From contig DFBG01000018.1 of the NCBI GenBank assembly GCA_002367305.1, forward strand, positions 1 to 22,189: DNA of 22,189 bases. The letters run 5' to 3'. Under the pieces are notes generated by a model, which ran no database searches, was not told the DNA's origin, and saw only the letters and a program-made list of their open reading frames with translations. The position numbers and the translations under genes were made by a program. Below, piece after piece: positions 14,813-21,828 of this stretch (position 1 is its first letter; every line of letters starts with the position of its first letter). The stretch comes from Actinobacteria bacterium UBA3086. GTDB taxonomy: Bacteria; Actinomycetota; Coriobacteriia; Anaerosomatales; UBA3086.

Positions 14813-14859
14813 GTGAAGATACCCCTACAGGTATAGCATCGTCAATAATGAATCTTCAC
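14813..14859. repeat. Inverted octamer pair flanking the FAD oxidase promoter, likely operator
   Basis: GTGAAGAT (14813-14820) and ATCTTCAC (14852-14859) are perfect inverted copies. With flanks the match is TAAGTGAAGAT against TATGTGAAGAT, 10 of 11. A second dyad, GGGGTAT (14794-14800) with ATACCCC (14819-14825), overlaps the first. The placement around the -10 and -35 suggests a repressor or activator site; the protein is not identifiable from the window. Confidence 0.4.
14816..14845 (-). promoter_or_regulatory. Candidate promoter of the FAD oxidase fusion gene
   Basis: On the minus strand TTGACG (14840-14845) and TATCTT (14816-14821) are separated by 18 bases, giving a leader of about 90 bases. 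The promoter is bracketed by an inverted pair of the octamer GTGAAGAT (14813-14820, overlapping the -10, and its complement at 14852-14859, just upstream of the -35). Confidence 0.5.
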
Positions 14860-14965
14860 ATAAATCAAAGCTTGGGCTAATTCGAAAACACCAGCGTAAG
14901 TCGCCTGAAAGAGACTACCGCAATGCTACTATTTGCATGTTGCCCAAACCCACAAAGGAGCAAGC

Positions 14966-15664
14966 GTGCGCGGAGTCCTGTTCGATCTTGACGGAACGCT
15001 TCTCGACATAGACCTCGAGATCTTCCTTGCTGCGTATTACAGGGCGCTCGTGCCCGTGATCATGAGTACCTCGCCCACTTTGGATCCCGAGACGTCCATC
15101 GCCGCTCTGGAAGACAGTGTCCGGACGATGATGACTCCCCATCCCGGGCGCACCAACGAGGATGTCTTCCAATCCCGTTTCCTTGAAATCACCGGGCACG
15201 GCATCGCAGCTCACTGGGAGAAGTTCGAAAACTTCTATCTCAACGTCTTTCCAGGCCTCGACGGAACCACCGGGCCGGCAGTAGGCGCCCGTGAATGTGT
15301 GGAGACCGCGATTGAACTGGGTCTGAAGGTGGCATTGGCCACCAACCCGATCTTCCCACTTGTGGCGATCGAGCGTCGACTGGCTTGGGCGGGACTTGAC
15401 GATATCGCCTTCGACGTCGTGACATCCTACGAGACGAGTCATGCAACAAAGCCCCACGCAGAGTACTTCAGGGAGACAGTTCATCATCTTGGCTTGGATC
15501 CGCAGGAGTGCCTCATGGTCGGAGACGACCGGGTCCTGGATCTGGCTGCTGCTGACATCGGGATGAGGACCTACTACGTCGGCTCCGATGAGGACGCCGT
15601 TGCCGACTATCGCGGCGATCTCGTACAACTGAGATCACTTCTGACACAACTGGAGAAGTCCTAG
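14966..15664 (+). CDS. HAD-superfamily hydrolase (phosphatase-like)
   Basis: This 232-residue protein is a haloacid-dehalogenase-type phosphohydrolase. Motif I is GVLFDLDGTLLD (nucleophile D7, acid/base D9), motif II is LATNP, and motif IV is MVGDDRVLDLAAADIGMRT. An alpha-helical cap domain of C1 type fills the region between motif I and motif II. The start is GTG at 14966-14968, five bases after AAAGGAG; a longer frame to 14933 lacks a ribosome site. It ends 12 bases from the converging DUF2249 gene. A TACTAT element at 14927-14932 could be its -10. The substrate cannot be deduced; phosphoglycolate is one option because a GlcD-GlcF-like oxidase is divergently encoded, but that is inference. 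Confidence 0.88.
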   Translation: MRGVLFDLDGTLLDIDLEIFLAAYYRALVPVIMSTSPTLDPETSIAALEDSVRTMMTPHPGRTNEDVFQSRFLEITGHGIAAHWEKFENFYLNVFPGLDGTTGPAVGARECVETAIELGLKVALATNPIFPLVAIERRLAWAGLDDIAFDVVTSYETSHATKPHAEYFRETVHHLGLDPQECLMVGDDRVLDLAAADIGMRTYYVGSDEDAVADYRGDLVQLRSLLTQLEKS

Positions 15665-15676
15665 AATCTTTCCGGA

Positions 15677-15940
15677 CTACTCGGGCTTACGGCGGATCAG
15701 TGCGACCCACGCGCCGTCCATACGCTGATCGTAGAAGTACTCGTAACGACCGCGCGTCTCTTTTCTGAGATCGAGTTGATAGCCGAGTCCTGCTGGTTCA
15801 TGATCGCAGACCACGACGAGGCTGTCGGCGGCGTCGAGTTCGAGCATCCGGTCAATGAGTGTGAACACGATGGGGCGTCGAAGTCCGGGAGTGAACCCCC
15901 GTACATCGAGCACCAGACCGTGCGGCGCGCCTGTGATCAT
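15677..15940 (-). CDS. DUF2249-family protein
   Basis: This 87-residue cytoplasmic protein fits the small DUF2249 domain, a TusA-like fold found in proteins associated with anaerobic and nitrogen-oxide metabolism in many bacteria. Characteristic parts are LDVRGFTPGLRRPIVFTLID at the start, SLVVVCDHEPAGLGYQLDL in the middle (family pattern: VxxDHxPxxL) and GAWVALIRRK at the end. The single cysteine is C45 in VVCDHEP. The ATG at 15940 has a poor ribosome site (GGGGG), so the exact start is uncertain. It is convergent with the HAD gene and divergent from the hydrogenase leader. Its molecular role is not established. Confidence 0.75.
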   Translation of the reverse strand: MITGAPHGLVLDVRGFTPGLRRPIVFTLIDRMLELDAADSLVVVCDHEPAGLGYQLDLRKETRGRYEYFYDQRMDGAWVALIRRKPE

Positions 15941-16069
15941 GAGCCCCCATCCATCAAGCGACCACGCTCAGAGAGCGCACCGCCCGTGCGTGCATGTCAT
16001 CCACTGGTTCCGTTCGTGGTGCAGAGTCGTTCTCCTGCCCACATCACCTGAACCGAATTCGCTCCGATG

Positions 16070-16099
16070 TTGTGGCAATAACTGGTCCACGGGTATAGA
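16070..16099 (+). promoter_or_regulatory. Weak candidate promoter for the hydrogenase operon
   Basis: TTGTGG (16070-16075) and TATAGA (16094-16099) are 18 bases apart; TAGACT (16096-16101) is an alternative -10. If used, it gives a leader of roughly 480 bases. The -35 match is only three of six. Confidence 0.25.
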
Positions 16100-16384
16100 C
16101 TATCGTGATTGTGAGGTCTGTTATGCCGGCGGACCAAGCGGCCTGAACGTCGAGGGCATCTGGAGACATCGTCTTGACGATTGTTCCTGGAGGGGGTTAG
16201 ACCATATGGGTCGTTGCCGCAAGGCGCGTCCATTATCGCGGTTATGCACTGGTACCCGCGAGACCATGATTGGCCATTCGCGCCGCACGAAACCGTGCGG
16301 ACGTTATGGCGACTTCAGATCCTCTGCCTCCCGCACCCCCCACGTCGCGACAGGCTTCGCAACACCCTACCCACACACCCGGCA

Positions 16385-16430
16385 ACGTATCGATGCTGTG
16401 CGACAAACCTACGCATTCAGCATCGATCGT
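16385..16430 (+). repeat. Long stem-loop in the hydrogenase leader
   Basis: ATCGATGCTG (16389-16398) pairs perfectly with CAGCATCGAT (16418-16427). Inside it TGCG (16399-16402) pairs with CGCA (16412-16415) after a 2-base bulge, and outside ACG/CGT (16385-16387/16428-16430) adds three pairs. The terminal loop is ACAAACCTA. A second hairpin, GTCCAC-AGA-GTGGAC (16447-16461), follows at once. No T tract follows, so it is not an ordinary terminator. Confidence 0.6.
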
Positions 16431-16588
16431 ACATATGGAACGCCGTGTCCACAGAGTGGACGCATCGAGAGGAGGTCTGCCCGCCAAGCAGATGTGTTGC
16501 CGCATCCGAGTGCCCAGAGACACGCATTCGGTCGGTGAAAAGACACACACGCACGTTCATGTCCGATTTCCACGAGGAGGTGTATGGC

Positions 16589-17776
16589 ATGGCTCATGAG
16601 GACCACGGCGCAGTCTACGATCTGCTGAAAAGCAGAGGTGTCTCGCGTCGCGATTTCCTCAAGTACTGCGGCTCACTGGCGGCAATGCTCGGACTTTCCG
16701 AAGCAATGGTTCCCCAGATGGTCGCAGCCGTAGAGAGCGGCACCAAGCTCCAGCCGGCGCTGTGGCTCAATGGTGGCTCGTGCAGCGGTTGCACTGAGTC
16801 CATCGCGCAGGTCGACACACCCGATGTCGCTTCAATCGTGCTCGATCTGCTCTCGATCAACTACTTCGAGACGATCATGATGGCTCAGGGTGATGATGCC
16901 GAGAAGGCCGCCGAGGAGACCATCAAAGAGGGTGGCTACATCCTCATCTATGAGGGCAGCGTCATGACCGGCCAGGACGGCAACGCCCTGGTGATCAATG
17001 GCCGCAAGAGCACTGAGATCCTCGCCGAGGCCGCAGCAGGCGCTGCTGCCGTTCTGGCAGTCGGATCCTGTGCGGTCGACGGTGGATGGGTTGCAGCAGC
17101 CCCCAACCCCGCCGGAGCCATCGGCGTGCAGGAGTTCCTGACCGACGAGGGTATCAGTACCCCCGTCATCAATCTGCCCACCTGCCCCGTCAACCCCGAG
17201 TGGATCGTCGCGATGGTCGTCGACGTTCTCCTGCTCGGCAAGTTGGCGGACGGCTCGATTCTCGATGAACTCGACGACTTCGGTCGACCCAAGTTGATCT
17301 ACGGGCAGTCGATTCACGACAACTGTCCACGTCGTGGGCACTTCGAGAACGGTGAGTTCGTGTATCAGTTCGGCTCCGAGGAGGAAAAGAAGGGCTACTG
17401 CCTCTATCCACTCGGATGCAAGGGTCCACAGACCTTCACCAACTGCCCGATCGTCCGCTGGAACTCGCGTTCCGGCTGGTGCATCGAGGCCGGTTCGCCC
17501 TGCATCGGCTGCGGTTCAGCCAATCCGACGAAGCACGGCGGCAACTGGGTCGATGTGGGAACCCCGTTCCTCAATCGCCATCGCGACCTGCCCCTCGGCG
17601 GCTTAGGCAACACTGCTCCGGGCACCGTCGCAGGAGTGGTCGGAGGAGTTGCCGGTGCGGCTCTCGTCGCTCACGGAGTTGGTATGAAGGTAGCCGGCCG
17701 AATGGACGGTGGCGCCGACTATGAGCCGATGAAAGCTCATGACGCCAAGAAGATGAAGAAGGGGGGCGGTGAATAG
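16589..17776 (+). CDS. [NiFeSe]-type uptake hydrogenase small subunit, Tat-exported, membrane-anchored
   Basis: This 395-residue protein carries the electron-transfer clusters of a group 1 periplasm-facing hydrogenase. A Tat signal is present (SRRDFLKYCGSLAAMLG, R20-R21). The proximal cluster starts with C65 and C68 (NGGSCSGCTES), followed by GSCAVDGGW and LPTCPVNPEW. The distal cluster has HDNCPRRGHF and CLYPLGCKGP. The medial region is NCPIVRWN...GWCIEAGSPCIGC; C298 stands where standard [NiFe] enzymes have Pro, as in [NiFeSe] enzymes with three [4Fe-4S] clusters. A C-terminal helix (TVAGVVGGVAGAALVAHGVG) and basic tail anchor it to the membrane. The ATG at 16589 follows GAGGAGG (16574-16580). 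The stop overlaps the large-subunit GTG by one base. Confidence 0.92.
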   Translation: MAHEDHGAVYDLLKSRGVSRRDFLKYCGSLAAMLGLSEAMVPQMVAAVESGTKLQPALWLNGGSCSGCTESIAQVDTPDVASIVLDLLSINYFETIMMAQGDDAEKAAEETIKEGGYILIYEGSVMTGQDGNALVINGRKSTEILAEAAAGAAAVLAVGSCAVDGGWVAAAPNPAGAIGVQEFLTDEGISTPVINLPTCPVNPEWIVAMVVDVLLLGKLADGSILDELDDFGRPKLIYGQSIHDNCPRRGHFENGEFVYQFGSEEEKKGYCLYPLGCKGPQTFTNCPIVRWNSRSGWCIEAGSPCIGCGSANPTKHGGNWVDVGTPFLNRHRDLPLGGLGNTAPGTVAGVVGGVAGAALVAHGVGMKVAGRMDGGADYEPMKAHDAKKMKKGGGE

Positions 17777-19419
17777 TGGCCCGCGTTGTTGTCGATCCAT
17801 TGACCAGGATTGAAGGACACCTGCGTGTGGAGGTAGAGGTTAACGGCGGCGAAGTCACCGACGCCTGGGTCTCCGGAACGCTTTATCGCGGAATGGAGAA
17901 GGTCGTGCAGGGTCGTGACCCGCAGGACGCCTTCTACATCTCCCAGCGCATCTGTGGTGTCTGCCCGATCTCGCATGGACATGCCTCTACGATGTCGGCA
18001 GAAGCCGCCATGGGGATCAGTATCCCCGAGGGCGCGCGTCTCGTCCGCAACATCATCGAAGGTGCTCAATTCCTGCACAGCCACATTCTGTGGTTCTACA
18101 CCCTTGCCGCGCTCGACTACGTCGATCCGGTCAAGGCTCTCGAGGCTAACGTCGCCGACACGTACGCACTGGCCCAGGCGGCCGGTACGGGTGCCTGTGA
18201 CTTCGGTGCCGTCAAGGACCGTCTTGCTGGCCTCGTGAACAACGGTCAGCTCTCCATCTTCAGCAATGGCTGGTTCGGTCACCCGGACTACGCCGCTGAC
18301 ATGCCTGCAGAGCTTCACCTGATCGCTGTCGCCCACTATCTTGAGGCGCTGCAGATCCAGGCCGAGGCCGCACAGGTGATCGGTATCATGGGTGGCAAGT
18401 TCCCGCACTTCATGACCTCGATCAACGGTGGTACGTCCTTCGTACCCACCGAAGAGAAACTGGACGACGTTCTCTTCCGTCTTCTTAAGATCAACAACTG
18501 GGTCAAGAACACCATGATCCCCGACACGCTGGCGATTGCGCCGTTCTACAAGGACGCGCTCGGTTTCGGCGGAGGCACAGGCAAGTTCCTGGCATGGGGC
18601 GTGTTCAACGATCCGAGCTTTGATCTCACCAGCCGCTATCTTCCCGGTGGCGCGATTCTCGACGGTCTCAAGGTCGAGGATCCCGATCCTGCGAAGGTCA
18701 CGGAGTACGTGGAGCACTCGTGGTACGACAACGCGGAGAGCAACCTCCACCCGAGCGAGGGTGAGGCCAACGCCAAGTACACCGAGTACAACACTGACGA
18801 CAAGTACTCCTGGGGCAAGGCCGTACGCTACGACGAGCAGCCGACCGAGGTCGGTCCGCTCTCACGTATGCTCATCGCCTACCTGCGCGGTGTGGAGCCG
18901 GTTCAGGATCTCATCGACGGTACGCTCTCGGCACTGGGTGCCGCAGGCAAGCCCGAGGTCCTCGTTTCGCTGCTCGGTCGCGTCGCCGCTCGAAACCTTG
19001 AGACGGCGTACGTCGGCGATCTCACGGTGGGTTGGGTCACCGAGGTTATCGAAGCCATGAAGGGCGGTTCGGTTGACCTGTTCACGGAGCATGAGATCAA
19101 GGATGGCTCCGGTTATGGTCTGTGGGAGGCGCCTCGCGGCTCCGTCGGCCACTGGATGACTGTCAAGGGCGGCAAGATCGATCGCTACAACGTCGTTGCT
19201 CCGACTACGTGGGACATCGCTCCCCGTGACCGTGACGGCGTTCGCGGCCCCATGGAGGAAGCGCTCATCGGAACTCCCGTCTCCGACGTCGAGAAGCCGA
19301 TGAACGTCTGCCGTGTCGCTCGCAGCTTTGATCCTTGAATCGGATGTGCGGTTCACGTGATTGAACCCAAGAGCGGTAAAGAGGGCTATGTCCACACCAA
19401 GCCGATGGGGGTGAAGTAG
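17776..19419 (+). CDS. [NiFeSe] hydrogenase large subunit with in-frame UGA (selenocysteine)
   Basis: The large subunit holds the Ni-Fe active site and oxidises hydrogen. The start is GTG 17776 (ARVVVDPLTRIEGH). The N-terminal ligand motif is RICGVCPISHGH (C60, C63). At the C terminus ARSFDP is followed by TGA (19336-19338), then I-G-C-A-V-H and 20 more residues to TAG (19417-19419). Read with selenocysteine, the motif is DP-U521-IGC524-AVH527, the [NiFeSe] form of DPCxxCxxH, and the tail after H527 is the expected segment removed by the maturation protease. The total of 547 residues is normal for the family. Read-through leaves two bases before the cytochrome gene; stopping at TGA would leave 83 bases and an enzyme lacking two Ni ligands. 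Nonsense mutation is the alternative, made unlikely by the intact downstream frame and hairpin. Confidence 0.88.
19336..19367 (+). promoter_or_regulatory. Bacterial SECIS-like hairpin directing UGA to selenocysteine
   Basis: Starting 11 bases after the TGA, GGTTCA (19350-19355) and TGAACC (19362-19367) form a perfect 6-bp stem with loop CGTGAT. The 11-base spacing and a GGUU-starting stem with GU in the apical loop parallel the SelB-binding element of E. coli fdhF. A fold prediction and a SECIS search would test it. Confidence 0.75.
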
Positions 19420-19421
19420 AC

Positions 19422-20099
19422 ATGGCGCACCCCGCACATTACAGGGAGGCCCATCCCCTGGTGTTCGTGATCACTCACTGGATCAATCTGATCTCAATGG
19501 TCGCGCTCGCCTGTTCGGGCTTCTACATCCACTACCCGTTCTTCAGCGGCTTCATGGGTGTGGCGCGCGGAATGCACTTCTTCTTCATGTACGTGCTCAT
19601 CATCAACCTGACGCTCCGTATCGTTCTCGCCTTCTTTGTGAAGAGCGCAACGGTCCTCGGCTCGCGTGAGGTCGACACGGACATCAAGAATTGGCTGCCC
19701 CAGAAGGCCAACGTGCACCAGTTCGGCGCATGGATCAAGTACTACACCTTCTTCAAGAAGGACCATCCGCTGGGCGCGAAGTACGGCGTACTCCAGAAGG
19801 GTTCCTACATTCTGACCGTGCCGCTGACGTTCCTCATGGCCTACACCGGTTTCTGCATCTATTCACCGGTCATGGACTGGGGATTCTTCCAAGCTGGTCT
19901 GAATCTCGTGAACGGTCCCATGAACATGCGGATCATCCACTACTTCTGCATGTGGGTGTTCATCATCTTCACGGCCATTCACGCCTATCTGGCTAACGTC
20001 GAAGGTGTCGCTCCTTCCAGGTTGATCTTTGCCTGGAAGGAAGAAGAGGGTCTGCACTTTGACGCTGACGGCAACCCCGCCGGCGGCAAGTCGCACTAG
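19422..20099 (+). CDS. Hydrogenase b-type cytochrome subunit (HyaC/HupC-like)
   Basis: This 225-residue integral membrane protein passes electrons from the hydrogenase small subunit to the quinone pool. At least four hydrophobic helices are visible (about 12-36, 50-73, 128-147, 170-192). Candidate heme ligands are H19 (THWIN), H52 (GMHFFFMY), H173 (IIHYF) and H187 (AIHAYL); the last two are 14 residues apart in one helix, as in di-heme b-type hydrogenase cytochromes. The ATG at 19422 lies two bases after the large-subunit TAG, with GGGGGTG as ribosome site, so the gene is translationally linked to UGA read-through upstream. A strong terminator follows at 20143-20173, closing the structural operon. 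A formate-dehydrogenase-type cytochrome is less likely given its neighbours. Confidence 0.88.
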   Translation: MAHPAHYREAHPLVFVITHWINLISMVALACSGFYIHYPFFSGFMGVARGMHFFFMYVLIINLTLRIVLAFFVKSATVLGSREVDTDIKNWLPQKANVHQFGAWIKYYTFFKKDHPLGAKYGVLQKGSYILTVPLTFLMAYTGFCIYSPVMDWGFFQAGLNLVNGPMNMRIIHYFCMWVFIIFTAIHAYLANVEGVAPSRLIFAWKEEEGLHFDADGNPAGGKSH

Positions 20100-20142
20100 G
20101 CACTCTCTTGCACCCGCCGCACAGGCGGAGGCTTGAACCTAC

Positions 20143-20173
20143 AGGACCCCGGAGCGAACCGCTCCGGGGTCCT
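20143..20173 (+). terminator. Strong terminator after the hydrogenase operon
   Basis: AGGACCCCGGAGCG (20143-20156) pairs perfectly over 14 bp with CGCTCCGGGGTCCT (20160-20173) around the loop AAC, and TGTTCGT follows. It begins 44 bases after the cytochrome stop. A smaller hairpin, CCGCC-GCACA-GGCGG (20114-20128), precedes it. Confidence 0.9.
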
Positions 20174-20414
20174 TGTTCGTACGTAGGATTCGACTTGGCC
20201 AGGAATCCCATATCTTCTTGCAGGAGGGCGTCGTCGACCGTAGAAGAAGGTTTGTTGGGTGCTCGACCCGAATCGTCTTGGCATGCGCGTGTGTGCCACC
20301 TTTGGTCGTCGAGCATGGGGGGTACGGCCCGGGAACCGACATCGATGCCATCATCGGTGGACCCAGGCCTCCGGCGCACTCTACATACGAGCACTGAACC
20401 GAAGGGACGATCGG
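20174..20414 (+). other. Intergenic region and leader before the HemW-like gene
   Basis: With the terminator, the gene-free stretch is 315 bases. No gene is supported here; an in-frame upstream extension of the radical SAM gene to 20259 has no family residues. TGCTCGAC (20260-20267) and GTCGAGCA (20308-20315) are perfect inverted copies, and TGGCA/TGCCA forms a nested hairpin between them, so the transcript may have a structured leader. I recognise no riboswitch class. Confidence 0.4.
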
Positions 20415-21740
20415 ATGCTCTCTGAGCGCGTGATTACTGCTGCGTTGCGCATTCTCAACACCTCGTATCTGGCACAGAGACCCACAAAAGCAACCACCCT
20501 TCCCGGCCCCGTTCCCGGGCGAACCTACACCCTGTATGCGCACGTTCCGTTCTGCGAGCGCCTGTGCCTCTACTGCTCATTCAATCGATTCATCTTCAAC
20601 GAAGATCGCGCACGCGCATACTTCAAGCGCCTACGCAGCGAGATGCACATGGTCGCGGATCTCGGCTACGACTTCCCCTCGCTCTACATTGGCGGTGGCA
20701 CACCTACGATTCTGCTCGACGAGCTCTGCGAGACCATCGATCTCGCGCGATCACTCTTTGGAATCACTGAGGTCTCGTGTGAGACGAGTCCCAACCACCT
20801 TGGACCAGAACTGGTCGCCGCCCTCTCCGACCGTGTACAGCGTCTCTCCGTCGGCGTACAGAGCTTTGAGGAGACGCTGCTGCATCAGATGGACAGGTTG
20901 GAGAAATACGGAAATGGACGTGCGCTCTTCGACGCTGTCGAATCCGTGGCCGGCAAGTTCCACTCGCTCAACGTGGACATGATCTTCAACTTCCCCAGCC
21001 AGACCGAGGAGATGCTCGAGCGCGATATGGCCATCCTCAAAGGAACGGGCACGAATCAGACCACCTTCTACCCGCTCATGGCTTCACCCAAGACACGCGC
21101 CGAGCTCGCGGATGCCGTCGGAACTATCGACTACGGACGCGAGGCTCGCTACTACAAGTTCATCGCCGAAGGACTCTCCAGCGACTTCACCGCCGCTTCC
21201 TCGTGGACGTACTCACGCGACACGAGCAGCATGATCGATGAGTACATCGTGGACACCGAAGAGTACGTGGGGATCGGCTCCGGTGCGCAATCGTTCATCC
21301 ATGGGCGATTCCACTCCAACACCTTCTCGCTCAAGGACTACATTGAACGCATCGACAGTGGCACCATGTCGGTCGCCAAGCAGGGCAGTCCCTACAGCAA
21401 GAAAGCGCTCATGCGCTACCGATTCGTGACCGACCTCTTTGGGCTGAAGCTCGATAAGCAGCGCTTCCTGCGCGACTTTGGGGTCACTGCGGAAAGAGGA
21501 CTCGCTGCCGAGTTGGCCTTCATGCGCGTCGCGGGAGGTATCGACCAGGAGACGGCCGACTACGTCACGCTCACCGAAAAGGGTCGCTACCTGCTCATGG
21601 TCATGATGCGAGAGACACTGGCCACCTCCAATGACCTTCGCGACAAGGCGCGCGCGGAGCTGCCGTTCGAGGAGCGGATGCAACTCATCGAGGGCGAAGG
21701 AACCGGCTGCGAGGAGCCATCTCGATTGGTCGCCAGCTAG
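20415..21740 (+). CDS. HemW/HemN-like radical SAM protein (coproporphyrinogen oxidase family)
   Basis: This 441-residue protein is a radical SAM enzyme of the HemN/HemW group. The [4Fe-4S]-SAM motif is FCERLCLYCSF (C47, C51, C54). YIGGGTPTIL (91-100) and SVGVQSFEETLLHQMDR follow as SAM-binding and barrel segments, DMIFNFPSQT comes later, and EYVGIGSGAQSFIHGRF matches the C-terminal family block. The HNxxYW segment typical of this block is not obvious, so this is a divergent member that may be a heme chaperone, a heme-degrading enzyme or another radical SAM activity. The ATG at 20415 is chosen because the family homology begins after it and GAAGGG lies upstream. It sits between the hydrogenase operon and a hydrogenase protease, so heme delivery to the b-type cytochrome is an attractive inference. 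Confidence 0.82.
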   Translation: MLSERVITAALRILNTSYLAQRPTKATTLPGPVPGRTYTLYAHVPFCERLCLYCSFNRFIFNEDRARAYFKRLRSEMHMVADLGYDFPSLYIGGGTPTILLDELCETIDLARSLFGITEVSCETSPNHLGPELVAALSDRVQRLSVGVQSFEETLLHQMDRLEKYGNGRALFDAVESVAGKFHSLNVDMIFNFPSQTEEMLERDMAILKGTGTNQTTFYPLMASPKTRAELADAVGTIDYGREARYYKFIAEGLSSDFTAASSWTYSRDTSSMIDEYIVDTEEYVGIGSGAQSFIHGRFHSNTFSLKDYIERIDSGTMSVAKQGSPYSKKALMRYRFVTDLFGLKLDKQRFLRDFGVTAERGLAAELAFMRVAGGIDQETADYVTLTEKGRYLLMVMMRETLATSNDLRDKARAELPFEERMQLIEGEGTGCEEPSRLVAS

Positions 21741-21782
21741 GGGCGGACTATCCCGAACGAGCCCCTCTGTAACCCACATGAG

Positions 21783-21828
21783 CGGAATTGTTCCACAGCG
21801 AGCGAACCGCAATTCCGTAATGGTTCGC
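21783..21828. repeat. Two interleaved inverted repeats upstream of the hydrogenase protease
   Basis: CGGAATTG (21783-21790) pairs with CAATTCCG (21810-21817), and GCGAACC (21802-21808) pairs with GGTTCGC (21822-21828). All pairs are perfect and the order is A-B-A'-B'. A possible -10 TAGAGT follows at 21845-21850. They could be overlapping operators or mutually exclusive RNA hairpins. Confidence 0.5.

Larger units (their letters stand above)
15941..16588 (+). other. Long leader region before the hydrogenase operon, no confident gene
   Basis: These 648 bases separate the DUF2249 gene from the hydrogenase small subunit. Two frames happen to stay open on the plus strand, but neither shows family residues, and both are dominated by Arg, Cys and Pro in a way unlike the neighbours. 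What can be supported is a possible promoter at 16070-16099 (TTGTGG-N18-TATAGA), a long hairpin at 16385-16430, a second hairpin at 16445-16463 and a small hairpin at 16476-16492 next to an AGGAGG-like sequence. This looks like a long untranslated leader with RNA structure. I recognise no known riboswitch class and no sigma-54 -24/-12 element. Confidence 0.55.

Noticed and set aside
16206..16538. Possible 110-codon gene starting MGRCRKARPL, with GGAGGGGG upstream
   Set aside because: The product is Arg-rich with no recognisable pattern, it crosses the strong hairpins of the leader, and GC-rich DNA keeps frames open by chance. A short leader peptide is not excluded, but I cannot support it.
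16181..16588. Possible 136-residue N-terminal extension of the hydrogenase small subunit
   Set aside because: The frame is open, but its residues show no family similarity. A strong GAGGAGG site and a proper Tat signal begin at 16589, so the upstream part is leader sequence.
15941..16588. A sigma-54 promoter for the hydrogenase operon
   Set aside because: I searched by eye for TGGCAC-N5-TTGCA-like spacing and found only GG without the matching GC twelve bases downstream.
17737..18750. A 337-codon minus-strand frame opposite the hydrogenase large subunit
   Set aside because: It is antisense to a gene with unmistakable hydrogenase motifs and has no recognisable domain.
17776..19338. Hydrogenase large subunit as a 520-residue protein ending at the TGA, or a pseudogene
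   Set aside because: Termination there removes two Ni ligands and the processing tail, while the downstream frame is intact, family-like and followed by a SECIS-like hairpin and a tightly spaced cytochrome gene.
21783..21828. A stable H-type pseudoknot riboswitch
   Set aside because: The loop that must cross the 8-bp stem has only four bases, which is probably too short, and no known class matches; alternative hairpins or protein sites are more plausible.
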